Of a DNA stretch of 12,708 nucleotides, positions 6,011 to 12,708 are shown in pieces (the stretch's first letter is position 1; each line of letters begins with the position of its first letter). The position numbers and the translations under genes were made by a program. The notes below the pieces were generated by a model that worked only from the letters and a program-made list of their open reading frames with translations, did no database searches and was not told where the DNA came from. The stretch is from positions 1 to 12,708 of the forward strand of contig JBDLIL010000027.1 in NCBI GenBank assembly GCA_039714855.1. The letters run 5' to 3'. Source of the stretch: JBDLIL01 sp039714855. GTDB lineage: Bacteria; Patescibacteriota; Microgenomatia; UBA1400; PJMF01.

Positions 6011-7342
6011 TTACTTTCCCTGCCTCAAAAACGCGGGAATTTCAAACTCATCATCAAAGTCTGTTTTGGGGCTTGAGTTAAGATCACCTTTTTTTTCTTC
6101 TGCAGTATCATTAGTATTCTTATCATCAGCAACAGGAGTTGTTTTGTTGCTTGTTTGTGGGTCAGAAGTTTTAGCACTAATATCACTACTTTGCTTACCT
6201 GTTGTGCTACTCAAATCAGTCACAGTTTGGGGGGCAGTGAAGCCACTAGGTGTACGATCAAATTTTACTTGCTTTTCTTCAGAGCGTCTTTGAATTTGAG
6301 ATCTAATGTTTACCTGCAATCTTTCTTGCGAATCTTTGTCATAAGCGCCAAACAAGGGTCTATTTGCAGCAGAGAATCCCATTTGCCTTTCGTCAAAGCC
6401 GGTGGCAATTACGCTAATCTTAATATTTGAGCCCATTTCTTCAATGATGCTAGCTCCAAAAATAATATTGGCATCAGGGTCGGCAGCATTAGCAATGATG
6501 GCTGAAGCATCAGAAATTTCACTCATGGTCATGTCAGATCCACCTGAAATGTTGTAAAGAATGCCTTTAGCTCCATCTATGGATACCTCTAAAAGAGGTG
6601 AGGAGATGGCCATTCTTGCAGCAGTCGCTGCCCTATTTTCTCCGCTGGCTTCACCAATTCCCATTAAAGCGGAGCCAGATTCTGTCATGATAGTTTTGAC
6701 ATCAGCAAAGTCAACATTAATAAGTCCTGGAATAGTAATCAAATCTGAAATACCTTGCACACCCTGACCCAAAACATTATCAGCTAAGCGGAAAGCATCC
6801 AGTAGAGTCATCTTCTTATCAACCACATCCATGAGTCTCTGGTTGGGAATGACAATTAAAGTATCAACATTATCTTTTAATTGCTCTACACCCTCTTCAG
6901 CAGTTTGCATGCGTCTAACACCTTCAAAAGAAAAAGGTTTTGTTACTACGGCTACGGTTAAGGCTCCGGTTTCTTTGGCAATTTCAGCTACTACAGGTGA
7001 GGCCCCAGTACCTGTGCCACCTCCCATACCAGCTGTAATAAAAATCATATCAGTGTCAAAAACCAGATCTTTAATTTTCTCTCTACTCTCTTCAGCTGCT
7101 GCCTTACCGACTTCGGGGTCAGCTCCAGATCCAAGGCCCTTGGTAAAATTTGAGCCAATCTGCAGTTTTGTTTCAGCTTTGGAGGTTAATAGAGCCTGAG
7201 CATCTGTGTTAATGGCAATAAATTCTACTCCTTGAATGGCTTCGGACTTAATCATGGAGTTGACGGCATTGCCACCGCCACCACCGACACCAATTACCTT
7301 TATTTTTGCAAATGTTGTATTTGAAGGTTTTACTAGAGCCAT
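6011..7342 (-). CDS. ftsZ: Cell division protein FtsZ
   Basis: A complete 443-residue tubulin-like GTPase that polymerises into the division ring. The N-terminus carries the IGVGGGGGNAVNSM nucleotide loop (17-30), the tubulin signature GGGTGTG is at 107-113, and the T7 catalytic loop NVDFADVK (209-216) supplies the acidic residues that act on the neighbouring subunit's GTP. After residue 340 comes a long linker rich in Ser, Thr, Asp and Lys. It ends in the conserved C-terminal peptide EFEIPAFLRQGK (432-443), which binds FtsA and other anchors. ftsA lies just upstream with a 151-base gap. No strong hairpin terminator follows the stop. The start MALVKPSNT places the GTPase core at the normal distance. 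Nothing is missing or broken. Confidence 0.98.
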   Translation of the reverse strand: MALVKPSNTTFAKIKVIGVGGGGGNAVNSMIKSEAIQGVEFIAINTDAQALLTSKAETKLQIGSNFTKGLGSGADPEVGKAAAEESREKIKDLVFDTDMIFITAGMGGGTGTGASPVVAEIAKETGALTVAVVTKPFSFEGVRRMQTAEEGVEQLKDNVDTLIVIPNQRLMDVVDKKMTLLDAFRLADNVLGQGVQGISDLITIPGLINVDFADVKTIMTESGSALMGIGEASGENRAATAARMAISSPLLEVSIDGAKGILYNISGGSDMTMSEISDASAIIANAADPDANIIFGASIIEEMGSNIKISVIATGFDERQMGFSAANRPLFGAYDKDSQERLQVNIRSQIQRRSEEKQVKFDRTPSGFTAPQTVTDLSSTTGKQSSDISAKTSDPQTSNKTTPVADDKNTNDTAEEKKGDLNSSPKTDFDDEFEIPAFLRQGK

Positions 7343-7493
7343 AATTTTAATTAAAGGGTAATAAATTTATATGGTGAACCAAATATAAAGCTATACTTTA
7401 TCATGATTCATCATAATAGCGTACCGTCCTGTTAAGCAGTATTGGTACTTCTATATCGAAGTGTATCATTATTCCAATAACAAGTCGAGTCGT
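7343..7493 (-). promoter_or_regulatory. ftsA-ftsZ intergenic region: candidate ftsZ promoter and structured leader
   Basis: This 151-base gap is the longest clearly untranslated stretch in the division cluster. Two overlapping promoter candidates are visible: TTGGAA-16-TATAGA (7450-7477), and TCGACT-17-TACACT with a TG extended -10. Each hexamer is 4 of 6 to consensus. Downstream are possible hairpins: GTACC (7444-7448) with GGTAC (7421-7425), enclosing CTG/CAG, and a perfect ATAAAG-TATAG-CTTTAT (7385-7401). No Shine-Dalgarno sequence precedes the ATG at 7342; the last bases are AT-rich. No open frame of note is present. The promoter calls are weak individually. Confidence 0.35.
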
Positions 7494-8810
7494 CTATGGT
7501 AAAAAAGATTTAAAAATCGAGATGAGCTTAGCTCCAAAATTATTCAAAGGCAATTTCTTTAATATATTTGCTGAAAATCTAAAAGCAGATTCATTAGCAA
7601 TCTGAATGTTTTGGTTTTTGGCGTAAAGCAATAAACCAATAGAGGTGGCAAATTCGGGACCCTGTAAGTCATGAGTAACTCCTCTTAAACTAACTGGTTG
7701 GCCAATATGTGCGGGTAACCCTAAGCTGCGTTTGGCTACCTCTGCTATGGCCACTGTTTCAGCCCCGCCGCCAGTAATTACTATTCCGGCTGGCACCTGA
7801 TCAATAATTTTTGCTGCCACTAGCTCCTTTTCTACTAGTTTAAATATTTCTTTCATTCGAGGGGCCATGATTCCTTCGATAATTGTTTTTTTAGATAATT
7901 TATCCACTCCTTCATCTATACCAAGTTCTTTTAGTTGTAATTCATTTGCCTTAGTTCTTCTTTTACGCAAGGATTCTTTTGATTCTCCTGCTTTGGGAAT
8001 CACTGCTTTAGGAGTTTCTTTGGAAAGAGCAATTTTAATTTTTTCAGCTGCATCTAGGCTTATTCGGCATCCTAGAGCAATATCTTGAGTGATGTGTTTA
8101 GCTCCTATTGGTAGGGTTGAAGAATAAGAGAGCGAGCCATCCACATAAGCACAAATAGCTGTTGATCCTGCTCCTATATCTACCAGTACAACGCCCAGCT
8201 CTTTTTCTGTTTCTGAAAGCGAGCTTTCGGTGGCTGCTAGTGCTGAAAAAACAAAACTATCAACTTTTAGTCCTACATCGTTAAGGCATTTTTCCGTATT
8301 TCTCAGAGTAGTGTTGCTTGCTGTAATCAGATGAGTTTCTGACTCCAGGCGGATTCCAGTCATTCCTAGTGCATCTTTGATACCAGCTTGTGAATCTACG
8401 GCAAAGTCTTTGGGAATAACATGGAGTATTTCTTTCCCTGGAGGTATGGAGACTGCTCTAGCAGCTTCGATTACTCTTTCTACATCTGAAGCAACTATTT
8501 CTTGGTTTGGTGAGGCTACGGCCACTACCCCTTTAGAATTATGGGAGTTTATCTGTGGTCCTGAAATACTTACCACTGCACTGCTTGTTTGCATGCCAGC
8601 CATACGTTCAGCAGCATCCAAGGCTTTAGTAAGAGATTCGATGACTTTTTCCAAGTTAACGATTTGGCTCTTTTTCATTCCTTGGGTAGGTACTACAGAA
8701 ACTCCCAGAACTTGCAACTCTTGTTTGGATTCTGGGTCAATGGCTGCTATCAAGACAGTAGTTTTCTCTGTGCCCAGATCTACAGCTGTAAGGGTATTTT
8801 TTTTTGCCAT
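7494..8810 (-). CDS. ftsA: Cell division protein FtsA
   Basis: A 438-residue actin-like ATPase that anchors FtsZ filaments to the membrane. Phosphate-1 motif TAVDLGTEKTTVLIA is at 8-22, phosphate-2 VVLVDIGAGSTAICAYVDG at 207-225, and the adenosine motif VITGGGAETVAIAEVAKRSL at 344-363. The C-terminus FGAKLISIFKSFLP (425-438) is the amphipathic membrane-targeting helix. Between about residues 262 and 305 there is a charged stretch including KESLRKRRTKANELQLKELG that looks longer than the same loop in E. coli FtsA. The ATG at 8810 is chosen because it begins MAKKNTLTAVDLG, at the usual distance from the first motif; a TTG four codons upstream is possible but less likely. It is 61 bases after ftsQ, with a candidate promoter in the gap, and precedes ftsZ. 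Confidence 0.95.
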   Translation of the reverse strand: MAKKNTLTAVDLGTEKTTVLIAAIDPESKQELQVLGVSVVPTQGMKKSQIVNLEKVIESLTKALDAAERMAGMQTSSAVVSISGPQINSHNSKGVVAVASPNQEIVASDVERVIEAARAVSIPPGKEILHVIPKDFAVDSQAGIKDALGMTGIRLESETHLITASNTTLRNTEKCLNDVGLKVDSFVFSALAATESSLSETEKELGVVLVDIGAGSTAICAYVDGSLSYSSTLPIGAKHITQDIALGCRISLDAAEKIKIALSKETPKAVIPKAGESKESLRKRRTKANELQLKELGIDEGVDKLSKKTIIEGIMAPRMKEIFKLVEKELVAAKIIDQVPAGIVITGGGAETVAIAEVAKRSLGLPAHIGQPVSLRGVTHDLQGPEFATSIGLLLYAKNQNIQIANESAFRFSANILKKLPLNNFGAKLISIFKSFLP

Positions 8811-8834
8811 ATAAAACAACAACTTGTATATTTA

Positions 8835-8863
8835 AGCATAACAAATCTTGGGGTATTTGCTAA
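8835..8863 (-). promoter_or_regulatory. Candidate ftsA promoter
   Basis: In the gap after ftsQ, TTAGCA (8858-8863), a 17-base spacer and TATGCT (8835-8840) form a sigma-70-like pair, each 4 of 6 to consensus. A TG one base before the -10 gives an extended -10 element. The leader would be about 20 bases before the ATG at 8810, without a visible Shine-Dalgarno sequence. It would allow ftsA to be expressed apart from mraY-ftsW-murG-ftsQ. Confidence 0.4.
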
Positions 8864-8871
8864 TTAAGAAT

Positions 8872-9468
8872 TTAGAACTGAGTTTTATTTTCTCGAAGTA
8901 CGGGTAATTTAAACCTCAGGTCAATTTCAGCTATTTGTGTTCCATGCTCTTCGAAATTAAATTTTTCTAAAATTACTGCCAATTTTTTTATTGCTAATTC
9001 TGAATTATCTTTCATTATCACCTGCATATTATCAATCTCTAAAACAAACAATCCCTTATCTACTTTAATCTTGGAAATCTCAATTTTGTTATCTTTTGCG
9101 CTATTTAATAAGCTTAAAATTTTTTGTTGATCTTTTTGGGAAATTTCATCTTTTTCCAAATTTAGTTGAGCAAATTTTGGGTTTATTTCTACTTGTTTTT
9201 TAAAACTTAATGCAATTTTATCTGGGATTTCTTTTGAAATTGAGTTCAGGGAATGAGTTGTTTGCTCGCTCAGAATTTGAGAAATTTCTAATTCAAGATT
9301 GGTGAAAAATATTGATTTGTTTTCTAGTTTCTTAAGTCTTTTGCTTAATTCATCCGGACATGTTTCTTCTTCCACAGAGCATTTAATGCTTTTAATCTTA
9401 AAAAAATTTGTTTGTAAAGTTAAAAAAATTGCCAAAATTGGCAGTATAAGCAAGAGACCTTTTTTCAT
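8872..9468 (-). CDS. ftsQ: FtsQ/DivIB-like division protein with POTRA domain
   Basis: A 198-residue bitopic membrane protein. It has a very short basic start (MKKG), a membrane helix at about residues 4-20, and then a POTRA-like domain opening FFKIKSIKC. This matches the FtsQ arrangement, in which the extracytoplasmic part links FtsB and FtsL to the divisome. The C-terminal IAEIDLRFKLPVLRE (about 179-193) matches the FtsQ beta-domain ending (IDLRFxNPxxxR). It is shorter than E. coli FtsQ, mainly in the cytoplasmic tail. Cys30 and Cys37 lie close together in the exported domain and could form a disulfide. Its ATG overlaps the murG TGA (ATGA), implying coupled translation. Overall sequence similarity is low in this family, so the call leans on layout and position between murG and ftsA. 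Confidence 0.75.
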   Translation of the reverse strand: MKKGLLLILPILAIFLTLQTNFFKIKSIKCSVEEETCPDELSKRLKKLENKSIFFTNLELEISQILSEQTTHSLNSISKEIPDKIALSFKKQVEINPKFAQLNLEKDEISQKDQQKILSLLNSAKDNKIEISKIKVDKGLFVLEIDNMQVIMKDNSELAIKKLAVILEKFNFEEHGTQIAEIDLRFKLPVLRENKTQF

Positions 9469-10541
9469 TTTTTTACTGCATGCTCTTTCAAAAGTTGATA
9501 AATGTTTTGAGCAGCATCTAAAGATTGTTCAGGTTTGTTTTCTTGAAGATTTTTTTGTATGAGTTTCTTATTATCATTCAGTTTTTCCAGGTATCTGAGT
9601 AATTTTGTAGAGTTGATTCGCTTTTGTTCTAATATTAATGCTCCTCCAAATTTTTCTAGTTTTTTGGCATTATCTAGTTGCTCATTATTTCTGGCAGTTG
9701 GCAGGGGAATAAAAAGCGTGGGGATAGCAAAGTATTGCAATTCTTGAACAGTATTGGCTCCAGAACGGGAAATAGCTAAATCTGTATTTTGCAATATCCA
9801 GGCTAATTCTTTTTCTTTTATCCAAGCTTTGGAATAATAATTTTTATTATTTTTAAAATTATTTTTAGAGCTACCAGTTTGGTGAATTATATTAAAATCT
9901 TTTAGCAAATCTTCTAAAGATTCTAAAATTAATTTATTAATTATTTGTGAGCCCTGATTGCCACCAGTTATGTATAGTAGAGGTTTCCGCTCATCATGCT
10001 CAAGCCAATTTGGCTTATTAGCTTTTTTTATTAATGATGACCTGAGAGGGTTGCCAGCGATAGAGAAATTCTTATGATTTTTATATTTTTTAATTTCTTG
10101 GCTCAAAGCTACTGTGTTAGCAAAATGGCTAATAATTCTATTCGCGAGTCCTAAGCTACTAGTTTGCTCATGTATTATTATAGGAGTTTTAGTTAGTTTG
10201 GCAGCAATGGCAACAGGTAAGCTCAAATAGCCTCCAAAAGATAATAAAATGTCTGGTCTATTTACTTTGATGATTTGTTTGGATTTTAAAATGGCTCTAA
10301 TAAATTGAGGCATTTGAATTAGTAAATTAAGAGTTTTGTGTGATAAAAATTTTGGAGTAGAAAGAGCTAAAAATTTAAGAGTTCTTTTTTTGATCTCGGT
10401 TTTTTCTTGGGATAATTGCTTATTTTCTTGACTAAATTTTCTGCCAATAAAAATAATTTCATCTCCAGGATGATTTTTTTGGATAAAATCTATACAGGCT
10501 AGGGCCGGTGTCAAATGTCCTCCAGTGATTATGATTTTCAT
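9465..10541 (-). CDS. murG: UDP-GlcNAc:undecaprenyl-PP-MurNAc-pentapeptide GlcNAc transferase MurG
   Basis: A 358-residue GT-B glycosyltransferase that adds GlcNAc to lipid I to make lipid II at the inner face of the membrane. The N-terminal loop reads MKIIITGGHLTPA, with the TGGH part of the usual GGTGGH kept and the first two glycines replaced by Ile. SFGGYLSLP (101-109) and HEQ (124-126) are typical of MurG, as are the second glycine loop TGGNQGSQ (192-199), SRSGANTVQEL (258-268) and ARNNEQLDNA (283-292) of the UDP-GlcNAc site. Length is normal. It overlaps ftsW upstream and ftsQ downstream by 4 bases each (ATGA), so all three are likely translated from one message. No murC follows, unlike many dcw clusters. 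Confidence 0.93.
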   Translation of the reverse strand: MKIIITGGHLTPALACIDFIQKNHPGDEIIFIGRKFSQENKQLSQEKTEIKKRTLKFLALSTPKFLSHKTLNLLIQMPQFIRAILKSKQIIKVNRPDILLSFGGYLSLPVAIAAKLTKTPIIIHEQTSSLGLANRIISHFANTVALSQEIKKYKNHKNFSIAGNPLRSSLIKKANKPNWLEHDERKPLLYITGGNQGSQIINKLILESLEDLLKDFNIIHQTGSSKNNFKNNKNYYSKAWIKEKELAWILQNTDLAISRSGANTVQELQYFAIPTLFIPLPTARNNEQLDNAKKLEKFGGALILEQKRINSTKLLRYLEKLNDNKKLIQKNLQENKPEQSLDAAQNIYQLLKEHAVKK

Positions 10542-11608
10542 GTCTTTTTTTTGCTTAGTCCCAAAATAATGCCGGTAGCTATTAATATCATTATAAGCGA
10601 TGAACCTCCATAAGAGAAAAATGGAAGTGGTAATCCCGTAAGGGGCACTAGAGCAACGACAGCTGCTAGATTAAGCAAAATTTGAGAAGATACCCAAATA
10701 AGCAAGCCAATACCAAAGAGATAATTAAATTTATTATTTTTTTGTTTTCTAACCATTTTGAATCCTAGATGAACATAGCTAGCAAATAAAAACAGAATAA
10801 TTGTTGAGCCAAAGAACCCTATTTCTTCAGCAATAATGGCAAAAATAGAATCAGTGCTAGATTCAGGAATATATGCATATTTTTGTCTAGATTTCCCTAT
10901 GCCTTGACCAAACCACGAACCACCTCCTAGCGCCAAAGTAATTTGCCGAATATGAAAACTAGCTCCCAAAGGATCCAGAGTGGGATCTAAAAATGTCATT
11001 AATCTTTTTTTTCTATAGTCTGAGCTTAAAATTGCGAAGCTAAGCAAAATTACTCCCGCCATAATTAGTCCTAAAAATTTATTTAATTTGGCTCCTGCAG
11101 CAAAATACATAGCAAAAGCGATACTCAATAAAACTAATATCGACCCCAAGTCTGGCTGAAGAATTAAGATTAGCGCGGGTACGCCTAGAAGCAATAAAAA
11201 CGGCGGTAATCTCTGATGTTTGCTCATCCAAGAAGCAAAATAACTAGCTAAAGATAATTTTAATATTTCTACGGGTTGAAAATAGAAATTGCCAAAGGCC
11301 AACCATCTTTTAGCCCCATGAATTTCGACTCCAAACCCAGGGATTAAAGTAGCTAAAAGAATGGCTACGCTCAGTAGATAGAAAGGCAAGGAGAATTTTT
11401 TGAAGACAGATGTGGGAATAAAAGAAAAGATAAACATAGCAATTATTCCTATAAAAAGCCTAATAGACTGCAATCTGACATAATGGTAGGCTTCTGAAAA
11501 TTCACGATAGCTTTCGGCTACTGAAGATTCAAAAACAAAAATGATTCCCAAAATAGAGAGAAGTAGGCTAAGGATCAAAAAAAGTGTGCGAAGAGATGGC
11601 TTTTTCAT
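10538..11608 (-). CDS. ftsW: SEDS peptidoglycan glycosyltransferase, FtsW type
   Basis: A 356-residue multi-pass membrane protein that polymerises lipid II at the division septum, normally with the class B PBP FtsI. QPVEILK (111-117) keeps the Glu and Lys of the conserved SEDS motif. QPDLGS (151-156), LDPLGASFHIRQ (212-222, with the preceding LDPT) and IPESSTDSIFAIIAEE (247-262) follow; Asp253 matches the catalytic Asp of SEDS enzymes. The late motif LVPLTGLPLPFFSYGGSS is intact. Its place between mraY and murG, and the ALGGGSWFGQGIGKSRQKY loop, favour FtsW over RodA. It begins 6 bases after mraY and its stop overlaps the murG start (ATGA). murD, often found between mraY and ftsW, is absent. 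Confidence 0.93.
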   Translation of the reverse strand: MKKPSLRTLFLILSLLLSILGIIFVFESSVAESYREFSEAYHYVRLQSIRLFIGIIAMFIFSFIPTSVFKKFSLPFYLLSVAILLATLIPGFGVEIHGAKRWLAFGNFYFQPVEILKLSLASYFASWMSKHQRLPPFLLLLGVPALILILQPDLGSILVLLSIAFAMYFAAGAKLNKFLGLIMAGVILLSFAILSSDYRKKRLMTFLDPTLDPLGASFHIRQITLALGGGSWFGQGIGKSRQKYAYIPESSTDSIFAIIAEEIGFFGSTIILFLFASYVHLGFKMVRKQKNNKFNYLFGIGLLIWVSSQILLNLAAVVALVPLTGLPLPFFSYGGSSLIMILIATGIILGLSKKKT

Positions 11609-11614
11609 GAAAAT

Positions 11615-12658
11615 CTAGATACTGGCTAGCCAAACACCGAACAAAGTTAAAACTATTTGAGCTAACCAGGCTCTTTGAACAATTTTTGTTTCCTCCCAGC
11701 CATGTTCTTGAAGAAAAAGATGGAAAGGTGAAACCGGGAAAATTTTCTTGTGTCTAAATTTCTTTGACAGTAGTTGGGCAAGAGATGTAAAGATCTCTAC
11801 TACAAAAATAAAACCAATAATGGCTAAGGCAAACGATTTTCCCAAAATTAGTCCTACCACAGCTAGTGTTGAGCCAAATGATAGTGCTCCTACATCGCCC
11901 ATAAACATGCGAGCTGGGTGAACATTAAAATAAAGAAAAGATATCAGTGATCCTAGCCAAAGAGCAATGAACAATGAGAGTGGCACATCTAAAATGGAAG
12001 CAGACAAAAACCAAAGTCCGAATAAAGAAATCATCAAGATGCCTGCGGCTAAACCATCGAGGCCATCAGTGATGTTTACAGCATTGGTAAAAGAAAGAAT
12101 AATAAATACGGCAAAAGGAATATAGAAGATACCTAGCTGAAATGTGCCGATGAAAGGAATGTGAATCAGAGAAATGCCAAGATTAAAATACAGCATGCTA
12201 GCAATGATTGTAGAAAGTATTAGCTGCAATATAAGTTTGTGTTTTAGTTTTAACCCGAAAAAAACCTCTTTTTCAAAGTTGAAGAATTTTTTTATATCAT
12301 CGTAGAGCCCCAAGATTCCAAAAGATAGGAAGCTGAAAAAGATAATGTTAATCTCTGATTGTACCTTTTGATAGACGCTAGTTATATTTACGCCGCTAAG
12401 CCTTAAAATTGGCAGAAGCATGGTAAATAGTAGTGACACCACTATAATGACCAAAAGTCCTCCACCCACTGGTATGCCAGCTTTTGATCTGTGATGTTTG
12501 TCAAATATGGGAGTGCGAATACCAAAAGCATCTCTAGTTTTTTGTTTGGCTCTTTGAAAACGCAAGCGATATAGCATATTAATAAAAGGAATCACTAATA
12601 TGCTATGAGTAATAAACGAGAAAAGAAGTATGCCTAGTAATAATGAAAGTGCGCCCAT
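11615..12658 (-). CDS. mraY: Phospho-N-acetylmuramoyl-pentapeptide transferase MraY
   Basis: A 347-residue multi-pass membrane enzyme that transfers phospho-MurNAc-pentapeptide from UDP to undecaprenyl phosphate, forming lipid I. Conserved parts are GIPVGGG (61-67, in place of TPTMGG), LYDDIKK (118-124, Asp120 and Asp121), NITDGLDGLAAG (195-206) and FMGDVG (252-257, Asp255). The usual PIHHHFE motif reads PFHLFLQEHGW (311-321), keeping only the first His. These changes raise the possibility of a divergent relative in the same polyprenyl-phosphate transferase superfamily (WecA-like). However, length, the retained GW after the His motif, and the neighbours ftsW and murG support MraY. A Shine-Dalgarno-like sequence precedes the ATG at 12658, and an in-frame TAA lies just 3 bases upstream, so no longer start is possible. 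Confidence 0.92.
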   Translation of the reverse strand: MGALSLLLGILLFSFITHSILVIPFINMLYRLRFQRAKQKTRDAFGIRTPIFDKHHRSKAGIPVGGGLLVIIVVSLLFTMLLPILRLSGVNITSVYQKVQSEINIIFFSFLSFGILGLYDDIKKFFNFEKEVFFGLKLKHKLILQLILSTIIASMLYFNLGISLIHIPFIGTFQLGIFYIPFAVFIILSFTNAVNITDGLDGLAAGILMISLFGLWFLSASILDVPLSLFIALWLGSLISFLYFNVHPARMFMGDVGALSFGSTLAVVGLILGKSFALAIIGFIFVVEIFTSLAQLLSKKFRHKKIFPVSPFHLFLQEHGWEETKIVQRAWLAQIVLTLFGVWLASI

Positions 12659-12661
12659 AAT

Positions 12662-12708
12662 TTATTCCACCCTCTCTATCTTAGCACCCATAGAACTATA
12701 AATATTAT
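12662..12708 (-). CDS. Possible 3' end of the gene upstream of mraY (partial)
   Basis: From the window edge one frame stays open for 14 codons and ends SSMGAKIERVE then TAA (12662-12664), 3 bases before the mraY ATG. The other two frames have stops. In dcw clusters the preceding gene is often murF, murE or ftsI, but the tail is too short to identify. This is weak evidence: 14 open codons occur by chance. Confidence 0.38.
   Translation of the reverse strand, partial: NIYSSMGAKIERVE
12666..12674 (-). promoter_or_regulatory. Ribosome-binding site of mraY
   Basis: GAGGGTGGA on the minus strand, 7 bases before the ATG at 12658, is a good Shine-Dalgarno match. It is one of the few in this window and fixes the mraY start. 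It would lie within the last codons of the possible upstream gene. Confidence 0.6.

Noticed and set aside
8377..8814. Long plus-strand frames opposite ftsA, ftsZ and ileS (for example 8377-8814 and 6831-7199)
   Set aside because: They lie wholly antisense to well-identified genes, have no recognisable domains, and are expected as reading-frame shadows.
8811..8822. A TTG start four codons upstream for FtsA
   Set aside because: The ATG at 8810 gives the usual FtsA N-terminus, and the TTG has no supporting ribosome-binding site.
9465..10541. Use of genetic code 25 (TGA as glycine), known in some Patescibacteria
   Set aside because: TGA ends murG and ftsW in ATGA overlaps with the next gene, and all genes read fully under the standard bacterial code.
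1..12708. tRNA or rRNA genes, CRISPR arrays, insertion sequences or integration sites
   Set aside because: No cloverleaf, rRNA core, spaced direct repeats or transposase-like frames were seen; nearly all bases are accounted for by genes and short leaders.

Overview
The window is an A+T-rich, tightly packed bacterial segment with every gene on the minus strand. It is the 3' part of a division and cell-wall (dcw) cluster followed by a translation block. I infer a member of the Patescibacteria (Candidate Phyla Radiation), possibly Microgenomates-like. The grounds are compact genes with 4-base overlaps, a bL27 with an unusual N-terminus, an IleRS with HYGH and KMSKR motifs, a MurG starting ITGGHLTPA, a MraY lacking most of its HHH motif, and a reduced dcw gene set. 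This is recognition by eye, not a phylogeny. TGA is used as a stop (murG, ftsW), which excludes code 25 (TGA = Gly).

Reading along the coding strand (high to low coordinates): 12.7-8.87 kb carries mraY, ftsW, murG and ftsQ, spaced by 6, -4 and -4 bases, so probably one transcript. It covers lipid I synthesis (MraY), lipid II synthesis (MurG), glycan polymerisation (FtsW) and the divisome connector FtsQ. The ftsA gene (8.81-7.49 kb) and ftsZ (7.34-6.01 kb) follow with intergenic gaps that could hold their own promoters. murD, murC, murB and ddl, often found in such clusters, are absent here.

Between ftsZ and ileS (6.01-5.35 kb) lie a clean TATAAT box, two overlapping small membrane-protein genes (73 and 38 codons), and a T-box riboswitch. 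The T-box has a TGGTACC antiterminator bulge, competing antiterminator and terminator helices, a U-tract, and a candidate ATT (Ile) specifier. It should make ileS transcription depend on uncharged tRNA-Ile. rodA starts 8 bases after ileS, so it may share this control.

An extended -10 promoter at the end of rodA precedes rplU (bL21), a Trm11-like RNA methyltransferase, and rpmA (bL27, cut by the window edge). The methyltransferase and rpmA coding regions overlap by 32 bases.

The most notable items are the T-box in front of a type-2-like IleRS and possibly rodA, the small membrane-protein pair, and the altered conserved motifs in RodA, MraY and the methyltransferase.
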